A DNA stretch of 23,558 bases from a virus: positions 1 to 23,558 of IMG/VR virus record IMGVR_UViG_3300042566_001605; one strand, 5' to 3'. The notes below the pieces were generated by a model, which saw only the letters and a program-made list of their open reading frames with translations, was not told the DNA's origin and searched no databases. Positions 13,331-18,094 of this stretch are shown piece by piece. Positions within the stretch are counted from its first letter, which is position 1. Every line of letters starts with the position of its first letter. A program made the translations under genes and the position numbers.

Positions 13331-13558
13331 ATGAAAATAGTCATTCGCACCTCAACATACATCAAGGTCGGTCAATTTTACCTTTCAGTAAAACTACCGC
13401 TTAAGAGTGGTGAACGTCGCTTTAGAGTCACTCGCGATCATTCGCGGTTTCAAAACTATTTTGAAATGCATGCTCTAGGATTTACATGCGGTTGTATGTG
13501 GTCTACTCATGCCCAACGTGTACGTGAGAAGCGTTGGTTAAATTCATTTGACGAATAA
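13331..13558 (+). CDS. Unknown protein, 75 residues, between tRNAs
   Basis: A 75-residue basic protein with a beta-like N-terminus (MKIVIRTSTYIKVGQFYLSV), then KSGERRFRVTRDHSRFQNYF and a C-terminal part with FTCGCMWSTHAQRVREKRW. No family recognised. It sits between tRNA-Glu and a tRNA fragment. The start has no Shine-Dalgarno; an AATAAATA (a near match to the late octamer) lies just upstream. Confidence 0.5.
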   Translation: MKIVIRTSTYIKVGQFYLSVKLPLKSGERRFRVTRDHSRFQNYFEMHALGFTCGCMWSTHAQRVREKRWLNSFDE

Positions 13559-13566
13559 TTTTACAA

Positions 13567-13592
13567 TCCGACTTAGCTCAGCGGCAGAGCAA
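13567..13592 (+). pseudogene. 5' fragment of a tRNA gene
   Basis: TCCGACT, then TA, then a D-arm GCTC-AGCGGCA-GAGC, exactly the first 25 or so bases of a tRNA, but followed by AAATAACAATCATAAA instead of an anticodon arm. No matching 3' acceptor (AGTCGGA) is found nearby. It lies immediately before the intact tRNA-Asn and is probably a decayed copy. Confidence 0.6.
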
Positions 13593-13607
13593 ATAACAAT
13601 CATAAAT

Positions 13608-13683
13608 TCCTGAGTAGCTCAGTTGGCAGAGCAAGCGACTGTTAATCGCTGGGTCACACGTTCGAACCGTGTCTCAGGAGCCA
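13608..13683 (+). tRNA. tRNA-Asn(GTT)
   Basis: Acceptor TCCTGAG/CTCAGGA, discriminator G, encoded CCA. Anticodon stem AGCGA/TCGCT, loop CTGTTAA with GTT at 13641-13643, T-loop TTCGAAC. Canonical. A 3' half paralogous to it lies at 14626-14666. Confidence 0.95.
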
Positions 13684-13704
13684 TTGTTATAAAATAGTCA
13701 ATGG

Positions 13705-13712
13705 TATAAATA
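13705..13712 (+). promoter_or_regulatory. T4-type late promoter
   Basis: TATAAATA six bases before the ATG of the HNH gene at 13718. Confidence 0.6.
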
Positions 13713-13717
13713 TACTT

Positions 13718-14155
13718 ATGACTAAGAACGAGAAAATAAGTCAATCATTAAAGGTGCGTAATAGTAACGGTATTCACTATAATACTGGTAAACCTGGTTG
13801 GGTTCATTCTGAAGAAGATAAAGAACTTAAGAGACAACGGGCACTTGAAGCATGGGATAAAAAGGGTAGAACAACAGAAACACAAAAGAAAGCCCGAAAC
13901 AAAGCAAATGTCTATGCTTATAGGGCTAGATTACGTAATGCTATACCGGAAGACGCAGATTTAAAATTGATTAGAAAAATATATGAAAATTGTCCATCTG
14001 GATATCAAGTTGATCATATACAAGCATTAGCTTCTGGTGGCATGCATCATCAAAACAATTTACAATACTTACCAATAAGTGAAAATTGCCGTAAGGGTAA
14101 AGGAAATTCATATGATGAATCTCTTGCTCTTAATTGGAGAAATTTTATTATTTAA
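13718..14155 (+). CDS. HNH endonuclease within the tRNA array
   Basis: A 145-residue basic protein. The N-terminal third is a NUMOD-like, Lys/Glu-rich recognition segment (MTKNEKISQSLKVRNSNGI, GKPGWVHSEEDKELKRQRAL). The HNH core is at about 92-130: CPSGYQVDHIQALASGGMHH with Asp99-His100, then NNLQYLP and the closing SENCRKGKG. This is a compact homing-type endonuclease; tRNA genes are common insertion neighbours for such elements. A late octamer directly precedes it. It lies between tRNA-Asn and a truncated tRNA-Thr. Confidence 0.8.
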   Translation: MTKNEKISQSLKVRNSNGIHYNTGKPGWVHSEEDKELKRQRALEAWDKKGRTTETQKKARNKANVYAYRARLRNAIPEDADLKLIRKIYENCPSGYQVDHIQALASGGMHHQNNLQYLPISENCRKGKGNSYDESLALNWRNFII

Positions 14156-14165
14156 AAACATTTAC

Positions 14166-14229
14166 GCCTCCTTAGCACAGTGGTAGTGCAGCTCATTTGT
14201 AATGAGCAGGTCGTGAGTTTAAAACTCTC
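14166..14229 (+). pseudogene. Truncated tRNA-Thr(TGT)
   Basis: 5' acceptor GCCTCCT, D-arm GCAC/GTGC, anticodon arm GCTCA-TTTGTAA-TGAGC (TGT at 14198-14200) and variable AGGTC are intact. The T-stem has a mismatch (GTGAG/CTCTC), and the 3' acceptor is replaced by CTTATAT, which runs into a late promoter. Without the acceptor partner it is unlikely to be charged. Confidence 0.7.
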
Positions 14230-14233
14230 CTTA

Positions 14234-14241
14234 TATAAATA
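14234..14241 (+). promoter_or_regulatory. T4-type late promoter
   Basis: TATAAATA 9 bases before the ATG at 14251, lying exactly where the truncated tRNA-Thr loses its acceptor. Confidence 0.6.
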
Positions 14242-14250
14242 AGGTAATAT

Positions 14251-14577
14251 ATGAATACACATAGCAACATTACCAATGCATATCGTAAAATGGCTCAGGA
14301 CTCGTATAACAAGTCACTGGTTGTTCAACAAACAGGCGCACTTGAATCCGCCATGGAGATCGATTTAGACGAAGCACTTAAACAAACTTTACCTACTAAA
14401 GAAAACAAAGTACGCCTTGAAGCATTTATGAAAAAGCTTAATGCTCTTCGCAATGAGTTTCCAGATGTAGTGATTCGCGGAACTCATGATGAGAAAGTTG
14501 AAGCACGTCTTCTCGGTGATGATGGTAATGTTGTTCAATACCTTGGTATGAAAATTGGTTTTGTTCATAAAGCCTAA
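14251..14577 (+). CDS. Late-promoter protein of unknown function, 108 residues
   Basis: A 108-residue soluble protein: helical N-terminus (MNTHSNITNAYRKMAQDSYN), an acidic stretch (SAMEIDLDEALKQT), a helix rich in Lys and Leu (VRLEAFMKKLNALRNEFPD), and a beta-like C-terminus (VIRGTHDEKVEARLLGDD, YLGMKIGFVHKA). A late octamer lies upstream and a second one follows its stop. The cassette lies between a tRNA missing its 3' end and a tRNA missing its 5' end, suggesting it was inserted or that it replaced tRNA sequence. Function unknown; a virion role is possible from the late promoter. Confidence 0.5.
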   Translation: MNTHSNITNAYRKMAQDSYNKSLVVQQTGALESAMEIDLDEALKQTLPTKENKVRLEAFMKKLNALRNEFPDVVIRGTHDEKVEARLLGDDGNVVQYLGMKIGFVHKA

Positions 14578-14585
14578 TATAAATA
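14578..14585 (+). promoter_or_regulatory. T4-type late promoter octamer
   Basis: TATAAATA starting at the third base of the stop codon of the 108-residue gene. No ORF follows; transcription from here would enter the orphan intron end and the tRNAs beyond. Confidence 0.4.
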
Positions 14586-14586
14586 A

Positions 14587-14666
14587 ACTACAAACTAAAA
14601 GGGTAGCGAAAGCTATAGTAGTAGGTAATCACTAGGTCACACGTTCGAGCCGTGTCGCAGGAGTCA
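14587..14666 (+). pseudogene. Orphan group I intron 3' end plus 3' half of an Asn-like tRNA
   Basis: 14587-14622 folds like P9 of the intact intron at 19088-19294: ACTAC/GTAGT outer stem and TAGC-GAAA-GCTA inner stem, where the intact copy has ACCAC/GTGGT and TAGT-GAAA-ACTA. It then continues as a perfect tRNA 3' half: TAA, TCACT, AGGTC, T-arm ACACG-TTCGAGC-CGTGT, acceptor CGCAGGA, G, TCA. The half differs from the intact tRNA-Asn at about six of 41 positions. No intron core or 5' exon lies upstream. Confidence 0.75.
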
Positions 14667-14775
14667 ATTTTTTTATTGTAATTTGTAAGTTAAATGTTTA
14701 AGTAGAGCATTTAATTCTGTTGGTATAGCATACAATAGCAATCTTTTTAAAAAATTTATTGATTTATACAATCAC
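14667..14775 (+). other. AT-rich spacer with weak hairpins
   Basis: TTAAATG/CATTTAA forms a 7-bp hairpin at about 14691-14715, and GTAT-AGC-ATAC follows near 14723. No ORF, promoter or tRNA could be supported. Confidence 0.35.
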
Positions 14776-14862
14776 GCCGAAGTCGCATAGTGGTCGATTG
14801 CACCGGATTTGTAATCCGGTTTGGAAACATCATCGTGGGTTCGAATCCCACTTTCGGCTCCA
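14776..14862 (+). tRNA. Class II-shaped tRNA with Thr anticodon TGT
   Basis: Acceptor GCCGAAG/TTTCGGC, discriminator T, encoded CCA. Three-base-pair D-stem (GCA/TGC) with GTGGTCGAT in the loop as in the Ser tRNAs here. Anticodon arm CCGGA-TTTGTAA-TCCGG gives TGT (14810-14812). The variable region is 15 bases, Ser/Leu-like in length. Identity (Thr or Ser-like scaffold) is uncertain. Confidence 0.8.
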
Positions 14863-14871
14863 GTTTAACGT

Positions 14872-14949
14872 GCATCCATAGCTCAGTTTGGTTAGAGCAC
14901 ACGATTGATAATTGTGAGGTCGTTAGTTCGAGTCTAACTGGGTGTACCA
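14872..14949 (+). tRNA. tRNA-Ile(GAT)
   Basis: Acceptor GCATCCA/TGGGTGT, anticodon arm CACGA-TTGATAA-TTGTG with GAT at 14907-14909, T-arm GTTAG-TTCGAGT-CTAAC, encoded CCA. Confidence 0.92.
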
Positions 14950-14956
14950 TATTTTA

Positions 14957-15034
14957 CGGGATGTAGCTCAGCCTGGTCAGAGCGCTGCGTTTGGGACGCA
15001 GATGTCGCATGTTCGAATCGTGTCATCCCGACCA
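14957..15034 (+). tRNA. tRNA-Pro(TGG)
   Basis: Acceptor CGGGATG/CATCCCG, anticodon arm CTGCG-TTTGGGA-CGCAG with TGG at 14992-14994, T-loop TTCGAAT, encoded CCA. Canonical. Confidence 0.95.
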
Positions 15035-15072
15035 TTTATAGTGTGTAAATAGTTCGATTTTAACTAACTCCA

Positions 15073-15080
15073 TATAAATA
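15073..15080 (+). promoter_or_regulatory. T4-type late promoter
   Basis: TATAAATA 6 bases before the ATG at 15086. Confidence 0.6.
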
Positions 15081-15085
15081 GATTT

Positions 15086-15817
15086 ATGGATGGTTTGAAA
15101 ACATGTAAACACTGCAACGAGTCATTTTCATTAAGTACTTCTCTTTTTGCTAATCATATTAGGTGGTGTGAAAAAAATCCAGATAGAAATAATTGGAAAA
15201 AACGAGTAGCCTCAACTAATATATTATCATTGGAAAGAAATTGTAAAAAATGCAACAACACATTTTCTGTTAAATATAAAGAAGGTCAAACACCTCCGCC
15301 GAATTTATTTTGTTCTAGAAGTTGTGCAAATGCTCGTGGGCCACGATCACAAGATTTTAAATCAAAGGTTAGAGCAAAATTATTAAAAGACAATACCAAT
15401 ACTTGTCTGTGTTGTAATACATCATTTTCTGGTAAACGCAAAAAATATTGCTCCAAAAAATGTATTTTAGAATATAGAAAAAGAAATTGGGATGACTATA
15501 AAAGATATAGAAATGAATGTGCTTTTAATTTTTCGTTAAAAAAATATCCACTTGAATTTGATTTTTCTCTTATAGAAAAGTATGGATGGTATCTTCCAAA
15601 AAATCGTGGAGATAATCTAAATGGTGTATCTCGTGATCATATGATATCTGTAAAATATGGTTACGAAAACAATATTGATCCAAAGATTATATCGCATCCT
15701 GCTAATTGCATGCTATTGCGCCATAATGATAATGTTTCAAAACATACAAAATGCTCGTTGGCATTAGCACAACTTTTAGAAAAAATACAAATTTGGGATA
15801 TTAAATATGGGGCCTGA
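15086..15817 (+). CDS. Zinc-finger HNH homing-type endonuclease
   Basis: A 243-residue Lys/Asn-rich protein. Three Cys-rich modules occupy the N-terminal half: CKHC with H24 and C28, CKKC (53-56) with CSRSC (76-80), and CLCC (107-110) with CSKKC (122-126). The HNH core is at about 181-220: GVSRDHMISVKYGYENN with Asp184-His185, HPANCMLLRHNDN and KH. The AT-rich codon use stands out from the neighbouring conserved phage genes, consistent with a mobile gene. Its last 8 bases are also the first bases of tRNA-Ala, so the gene was probably inserted next to, or extended into, that tRNA. Expressed late, from the octamer upstream. Confidence 0.8.
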   Translation: MDGLKTCKHCNESFSLSTSLFANHIRWCEKNPDRNNWKKRVASTNILSLERNCKKCNNTFSVKYKEGQTPPPNLFCSRSCANARGPRSQDFKSKVRAKLLKDNTNTCLCCNTSFSGKRKKYCSKKCILEYRKRNWDDYKRYRNECAFNFSLKKYPLEFDFSLIEKYGWYLPKNRGDNLNGVSRDHMISVKYGYENNIDPKIISHPANCMLLRHNDNVSKHTKCSLALAQLLEKIQIWDIKYGA

Positions 15818-15887
15818 GCTGTGGGCAGCCGGAATCCTTTGCAAGGAATCTGTGAAATGATGAGTTCGATTCTCACCAGGTCCACCA
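15810..15887 (+). tRNA. tRNA-Ala(TGC)
   Basis: Acceptor GGGCCTG/CAGGTCC, discriminator A, encoded CCA, T-loop TTCGATT. Anticodon loop TTTGCAA gives TGC at 15840-15842. Unusual features: a D-arm of CTG-TGGG-CAG with a 4-base loop, and an A-A mismatch in the anticodon stem. Starts inside the last codons of the HNH gene. Confidence 0.75.
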
Positions 15888-15895
15888 TTTTAATT

Positions 15896-15971
15896 GGAGG
15901 CATAACTCAGTTGGTAGAGTAATTCCCTTTTAAGGAATGAGTCATAGGTTCGAGCCCTATTGCCTCCACCA
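15896..15971 (+). tRNA. tRNA-Lys(TTT)
   Basis: Acceptor GGAGGCA/TGCCTCC, anticodon arm ATTCC-CTTTTAA-GGAAT with TTT at 15929-15931, T-loop TTCGAGC, encoded CCA. Canonical. Confidence 0.95.
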
Positions 15972-15979
15972 TTTTAATT

Positions 15980-16055
15980 GGTGGTTGTAGTTCAATGGTA
16001 GAGCCCCAGATTGTGATTCTGGTTGTTGCGGGTTCGAGTCCCGTCGATCACCCCA
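15980..16055 (+). tRNA. tRNA-His(GTG)
   Basis: Anticodon arm CCAGA-TTGTGAT-TCTGG with GTG at 16013-16015. The extra 5' G (15980) faces discriminator C (16052), the G-1:C73 pair that identifies tRNA-His. Encoded CCA. Confidence 0.95.
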
Positions 16056-16060
16056 TTTTT

Positions 16061-16135
16061 ACGTCATTGGTGTAACGGTAAGCACAAAGGTCTCCAAAAC
16101 CTTTTGTCACAGTTCGAATCTGTGGTGACGTGCCA
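16061..16135 (+). tRNA. tRNA-Trp(CCA)
   Basis: Acceptor ACGTCAT/GTGACGT, anticodon arm AAGGT-CTCCAAA-ACCTT with CCA at 16094-16096, discriminator G, encoded CCA. Confidence 0.92.
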
Positions 16136-16136
16136 T

Positions 16137-16211
16137 AGAGGTATAGTGTAACGGTTAGCACCACAGATTTTGATTCTGTTTGTCGAGGTTCGAATCCTTG
16201 TACCTCTACCA
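16137..16211 (+). tRNA. tRNA-Gln(TTG)
   Basis: Acceptor AGAGGTA/TACCTCT, anticodon arm ACAGA-TTTTGAT-TCTGT with TTG at 16170-16172, encoded CCA. Separated from tRNA-Trp by one base, so they are processed from one precursor. Confidence 0.92.
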
Positions 16212-16224
16212 ACTTTGCCGCTAG

Positions 16225-16318
16225 AGAGGTGCACGGGCTCCATGCCCGGTACATAGGCGCAGATGACGTGCAGGACTGCATATGCGGGTGCGTACGGGAA
16301 TGTGTCTATGTCGCCTCT
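16225..16318 (+). ncRNA. Compact three-way-junction RNA between tRNAs
   Basis: P1 AGAGGTG (16225-16231) with CGCCTCT (16312-16318); P2 hairpin CGGGC-TCCAT-GCCCG; P3 ACATAG with CTATGT directly abutting the 3' strand of P1; inner pairs GCGCA/TGCGT and TGCA-GGAC-TGCA. It has no T-loop and no CCA, so it is not a standard tRNA. Probably a stable RNA comparable in context to the extra stable RNAs made from the T4 tRNA cluster. Confidence 0.5.
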
Positions 16319-16339
16319 TTAGTCGGCTCAATTTTCAAT

Positions 16340-16419
16340 CGCGGGGCAGTCAGTAGTGGTGCTGAACTAGTCTCATAAGCTAGGCTTCGGTGTGGGTTCG
16401 ACTCCCACCCCCGCAACCA
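16340..16419 (+). tRNA. tRNA-Met(CAT), initiator-like
   Basis: Anticodon arm CTAGT-CTCATAA-GCTAG with CAT at 16374-16376; T-arm GTGGG-TTCGACT-CCCAC; encoded CCA. The acceptor CGCGGGG faces CCCCGCA, giving a C1-A72 mismatch as in bacterial initiator tRNA, and the 3' end CCCCGCAACCA matches E. coli tRNA-fMet. The three G-C pairs of the initiator anticodon stem are absent. Confidence 0.8.
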
Positions 16420-16422
16420 ATT

Positions 16423-16500
16423 TTTAGCAATGACAATCGGTGAGTTAAATGCGCATAAGGCTTGAGATTCCGTGTGGGTCAATAACCATACATTGCTAAA
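16423..16500 (+). ncRNA. tRNA-sized RNA with 10-bp closing stem
   Basis: TTTAGCAATG (16423-16432) pairs perfectly with CATTGCTAAA (16491-16500). Next to the 3' strand is a hairpin TGTGG-GTCAATAA-CCATA in the T-arm position. The D and anticodon regions do not fold convincingly, and no CCA is encoded. It fills the gap between tRNA-Met and tRNA-Tyr almost exactly. Confidence 0.5.
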
Positions 16501-16501
16501 T

Positions 16502-16587
16502 GGGTAGGTATGCCGTTAAGGAGACGGTTCGGTCTGTAAAACCGACGCTTAAAAGCTCGCTGGGATCGTTACCCAGACTGCCCACCA
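16502..16587 (+). tRNA. tRNA-Tyr(GTA)
   Basis: Class II tRNA: anticodon arm TCGGT-CTGTAAA-ACCGA with GTA at 16536-16538, 14-base variable arm, T-arm CTGGG-ATCGTTA-CCCAG, discriminator A, encoded CCA. The acceptor has six pairs plus one mismatch. The T-loop carries A54/T58. Confidence 0.85.
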
Positions 16588-16620
16588 TCTTTGTATAAGT
16601 AATTTTGCAACCGAGCTCAA

Positions 16621-16697
16621 GAAGAGTGGTGATGCACATAGGTGATTAGGTTCACGCCTTCGGGTTAATATGACAAGTATGCCTGCGTAAGCTCTTC
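16621..16697 (+). ncRNA. Possible tRNA-sized structured RNA
   Basis: GAAGAGT (16621-16627) pairs with GCTCTTC (16691-16697) over a 77-base span; an internal GCC-TTCG-GGT hairpin has a UUCG tetraloop. No T-arm or CCA. An alternative stem GAGCT/AGCTC (16613-16617, 16690-16694) competes. A T-rich tail follows. Weak evidence. Confidence 0.35.
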
Positions 16698-16716
16698 ATA
16701 TATTTTTAATGTATCA

Positions 16717-16724
16717 TATAAATA
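16717..16724 (+). promoter_or_regulatory. T4-type late promoter
   Basis: TATAAATA 5 bases before the ATG at 16730. Confidence 0.65.
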
Positions 16725-16729
16725 GTAGT

Positions 16730-17155
16730 ATGAATGCATTTAATTCTCCATGTTCAGATCCATTAGTTGAAGCTGCAAAGCAAATTCTCGAAAAGGTCGC
16801 TATTGCACCAGTCACTGGCTTTGGACGGTCTGTTCCAGAAAGCATTCAAGATTATCTGCAAGCAATTTTAAATTCTGCCGACACACCCCGTGGGTCAATC
16901 ACACACGCCAAATTTTTCGACTCTGGCTATACTGGTGTCTCATTTGAGATTGGTGGACAAGAGTATACGCTCACCATGAGCATGGGCAAGATGGGGGCTG
17001 ATGACTATATTCGCGGAAATATAGCACTCGCCAAAACCGGCACACACAAGCCAATCCTCTCAATTAGAGGTGGCGACAGCCCGAACAGTGTCTTTCCAAC
17101 AATGGCTGACATTGGTAAAATGACACGTGCTGTGTCTGACCTGATCAGACGTTAA
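16730..17155 (+). CDS. Late protein with DPLVEAAKQIL leader, possible head cargo
   Basis: A 141-residue protein. Its start, MNAFNSPCSDPLVEAAKQIL, matches the leader shared by the five genes at 21342-23558 (Asp-Pro/Ser-Leu-x-x-Ala-Ala-x-x-Ile-Leu), and it too has a late octamer just upstream. A clear L-x-E cleavage motif is not evident; ILEK is the nearest. The body (YTGVSFEIGGQEYTLTMSMG, DDYIRGNIALA, ADIGKMTRAVSDLIRR) looks like a small alpha/beta domain of unknown function. The frame is open to 16709, but the late promoter position favours 16730. Packaging in the capsid is inferred from the shared leader. Confidence 0.55.
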   Translation: MNAFNSPCSDPLVEAAKQILEKVAIAPVTGFGRSVPESIQDYLQAILNSADTPRGSITHAKFFDSGYTGVSFEIGGQEYTLTMSMGKMGADDYIRGNIALAKTGTHKPILSIRGGDSPNSVFPTMADIGKMTRAVSDLIRR

Positions 17156-17163
17156 AACTTTTC

Positions 17164-17237
17164 GCGTCATAAGTGTTACGGCAGCACATTAGACTTCCAC
17201 TCTGAAGGCGTGAGTTCGACCCTCACATGACGCACCA
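17164..17237 (+). tRNA. tRNA-Gly(TCC)
   Basis: Acceptor GCGTCAT/ATGACGC, anticodon arm TTAGA-CTTCCAC-TCTGA with TCC at 17196-17198, T-arm GTGAG-TTCGACC-CTCAC, encoded CCA. Confidence 0.92.
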
Positions 17238-17240
17238 ATT

Positions 17241-17341
17241 TGGGGTGAAGCTTAGCGGCTTCTATTCTCTTCATGCCCTCTACGCTTGACGGGTGCACAC
17301 TAGACAGCGCACGGTTTAAACATGACATGAGAATAACCCCA
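17241..17341 (+). ncRNA. Three-way-junction RNA with fully stacked helices
   Basis: P1 TGGGGT (17241-17246) with ACCCCA (17336-17341); P2 GAAGC-TTAGCG-GCTTC follows with no gap; P3 TATTCTC (17263-17269) with GAGAATA (17329-17335) also abuts both neighbours. P3 extends through TCATG/CATGA. A T6 run comes 3 bases after P1. The same P1-P2-P3 layout is seen at 16225-16318 with unrelated sequence. Confidence 0.6.
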
Positions 17342-17535
17342 TCATTTTTTCCCTGCCATTGTAGGCGATGATCCTACAATGAGCATTGAGGCTAAGAGCG
17401 GGTTGGCAACCCGATGACGCCGAATGTAATCCGACGCAAATTAAACTAGGCTTGGAGTCGCTACCAAGATGAAATAGTCACTGCGTTTCTTCAAGTTGAC
17501 TCTGGTCAATTATTCGGTAGTGGGGAAAATACTTT
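17342..17535 (+). ncRNA. Non-coding stretch with several strong hairpins
   Basis: No ORF of note. CATTGTAGG-(7 bases)-CCTACAATG is a perfect 9-bp hairpin (17357-17381); CGGGTT-GGC-AACCCG (17399-17413) is 6 bp; CTTGG/CCAAG and TTGAC-TCTG-GTCAA follow. These look like one or more structured RNAs, with boundaries not definable by eye. Confidence 0.45.
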
Positions 17536-17604
17536 GCGAGAGGGATCATACGGAGATCGCTAGGCCCATAGTCTAGAGAGGAGGTTAAAGCCCTCCCCCT
17601 CGCA
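17536..17604 (+). tRNA. Aberrant tRNA with CAT anticodon, no encoded CCA
   Basis: A cloverleaf can be drawn: acceptor GCGAGAG/CCCTCGC (one A-C mismatch), D-stem GATC/GATC, anticodon arm CTAGG-CCCATAG-TCTAG, 3-base variable region, T-arm GGAGG-TTAAAGC-CCTCC. Position 33 is C instead of the near-universal T, only one base joins acceptor and D-stem, and CCA is absent. It may be a decayed Met tRNA or a mimic. Confidence 0.45.
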
Positions 17605-17739
17605 ATTCGTATCATGCGCGAATCCAAATATGTCATGACGCAGCTAGGTGTGGTTCCTAGCTAGCCCCAGCCCTGGGTGAGTGTAGCAGCAATCTGTCAT
17701 GGGCAAATTTTCACAAAATTGTGACCTCGGAGGTCAGTT
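17605..17739 (+). other. Non-coding stretch with hairpins before promoter copy B
   Basis: ATTCG/CGAAT, a 7-bp AGCTAGG-TGTGGTT-CCTAGCT hairpin and CCCA-GCCC-TGGG lie here in order. No ORF or tRNA can be supported. Confidence 0.4.
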
Positions 17740-17840
17740 TTTCTCTATACGGGGCTTAACTTCGGGACCTTTTTTCACTTTTTTGAAAAAAGTTGTGTAC
17801 TTTCTCTGCATTTTAGTGTATAATGATCATGTAAGCAACA
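17740..17840 (+). repeat. 101-bp duplicated promoter cassette, copy B
   Basis: 98/101 identical to 10752-10852, in the same orientation 6,988 bases away. Carries the second copy of the early-type promoter and of the TGTAAGCAACA transcript start. Confidence 0.9.
17796..17824 (+). promoter_or_regulatory. Early-type promoter, copy B
   Basis: TGTACT (17796-17801), 17-base spacer, TATAAT (17819-17824). It drives the small genes from 17864 and probably the tRNA block beyond. Confidence 0.75.
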
Positions 17841-17863
17841 AAGAACACCAATACAATAAGAGT

Positions 17864-18061
17864 ATGACCATGCCACCCAACGATGTCCATCCTAACTTAG
17901 ACTCTGCAAAAGAAGCATGCAGATTGTATCTCGAAGCTATGTATGAGTTGCAAGATAAGTTTCATGTTTTCGAGACATGTGATGATAGCTGCGTTCAGGC
18001 TTATACATGTGCTCGCTATCTGAATGAAGAGGGTATCATCAAAGAATACACTCACTGGTAA
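17864..18061 (+). CDS. Small early protein of unknown function, 65 residues
   Basis: A 65-residue acidic protein, MTMPPNDVHPNLDSAKEACR at the start, then YLEAMYELQDKFHVFETCDDSC and ARYLNEEGIIKEYTHW. It is helical with four Cys but no C-x-x-C pair. The frame is open back through the promoter to 17699, which cannot be translated from that promoter, so 17864 (or ATG 17870) is chosen. First gene after promoter copy B. Function unknown. Confidence 0.5.
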   Translation: MTMPPNDVHPNLDSAKEACRLYLEAMYELQDKFHVFETCDDSCVQAYTCARYLNEEGIIKEYTHW

Positions 18062-18094
18062 TAGGAACACTAATAAACACCACCACATCTTTAT

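Noticed and set aside
13567-14666. A split tRNA made by trans-splicing, joining the 5' fragment at 13567 to the 3' half at 14626
   Set aside because: The acceptor strands do not pair (TCCGACT against CGCAGGA), the 5' piece has no anticodon arm or intron start, and two other genes lie between. Two independent relics explain it better.
14756-16281. Minus-strand ORFs across the tRNA genes
   Set aside because: Their peptides (for example containing VRLELTTSQ or GFEPRQTESK) are the usual antisense readings of tRNA T-arms and anticodon arms.
17699-17863. Long N-terminal extension of the 65-residue gene
   Set aside because: It reads through the duplicated promoter; the same open frame in copy A (10738-10941) is equally non-biological.
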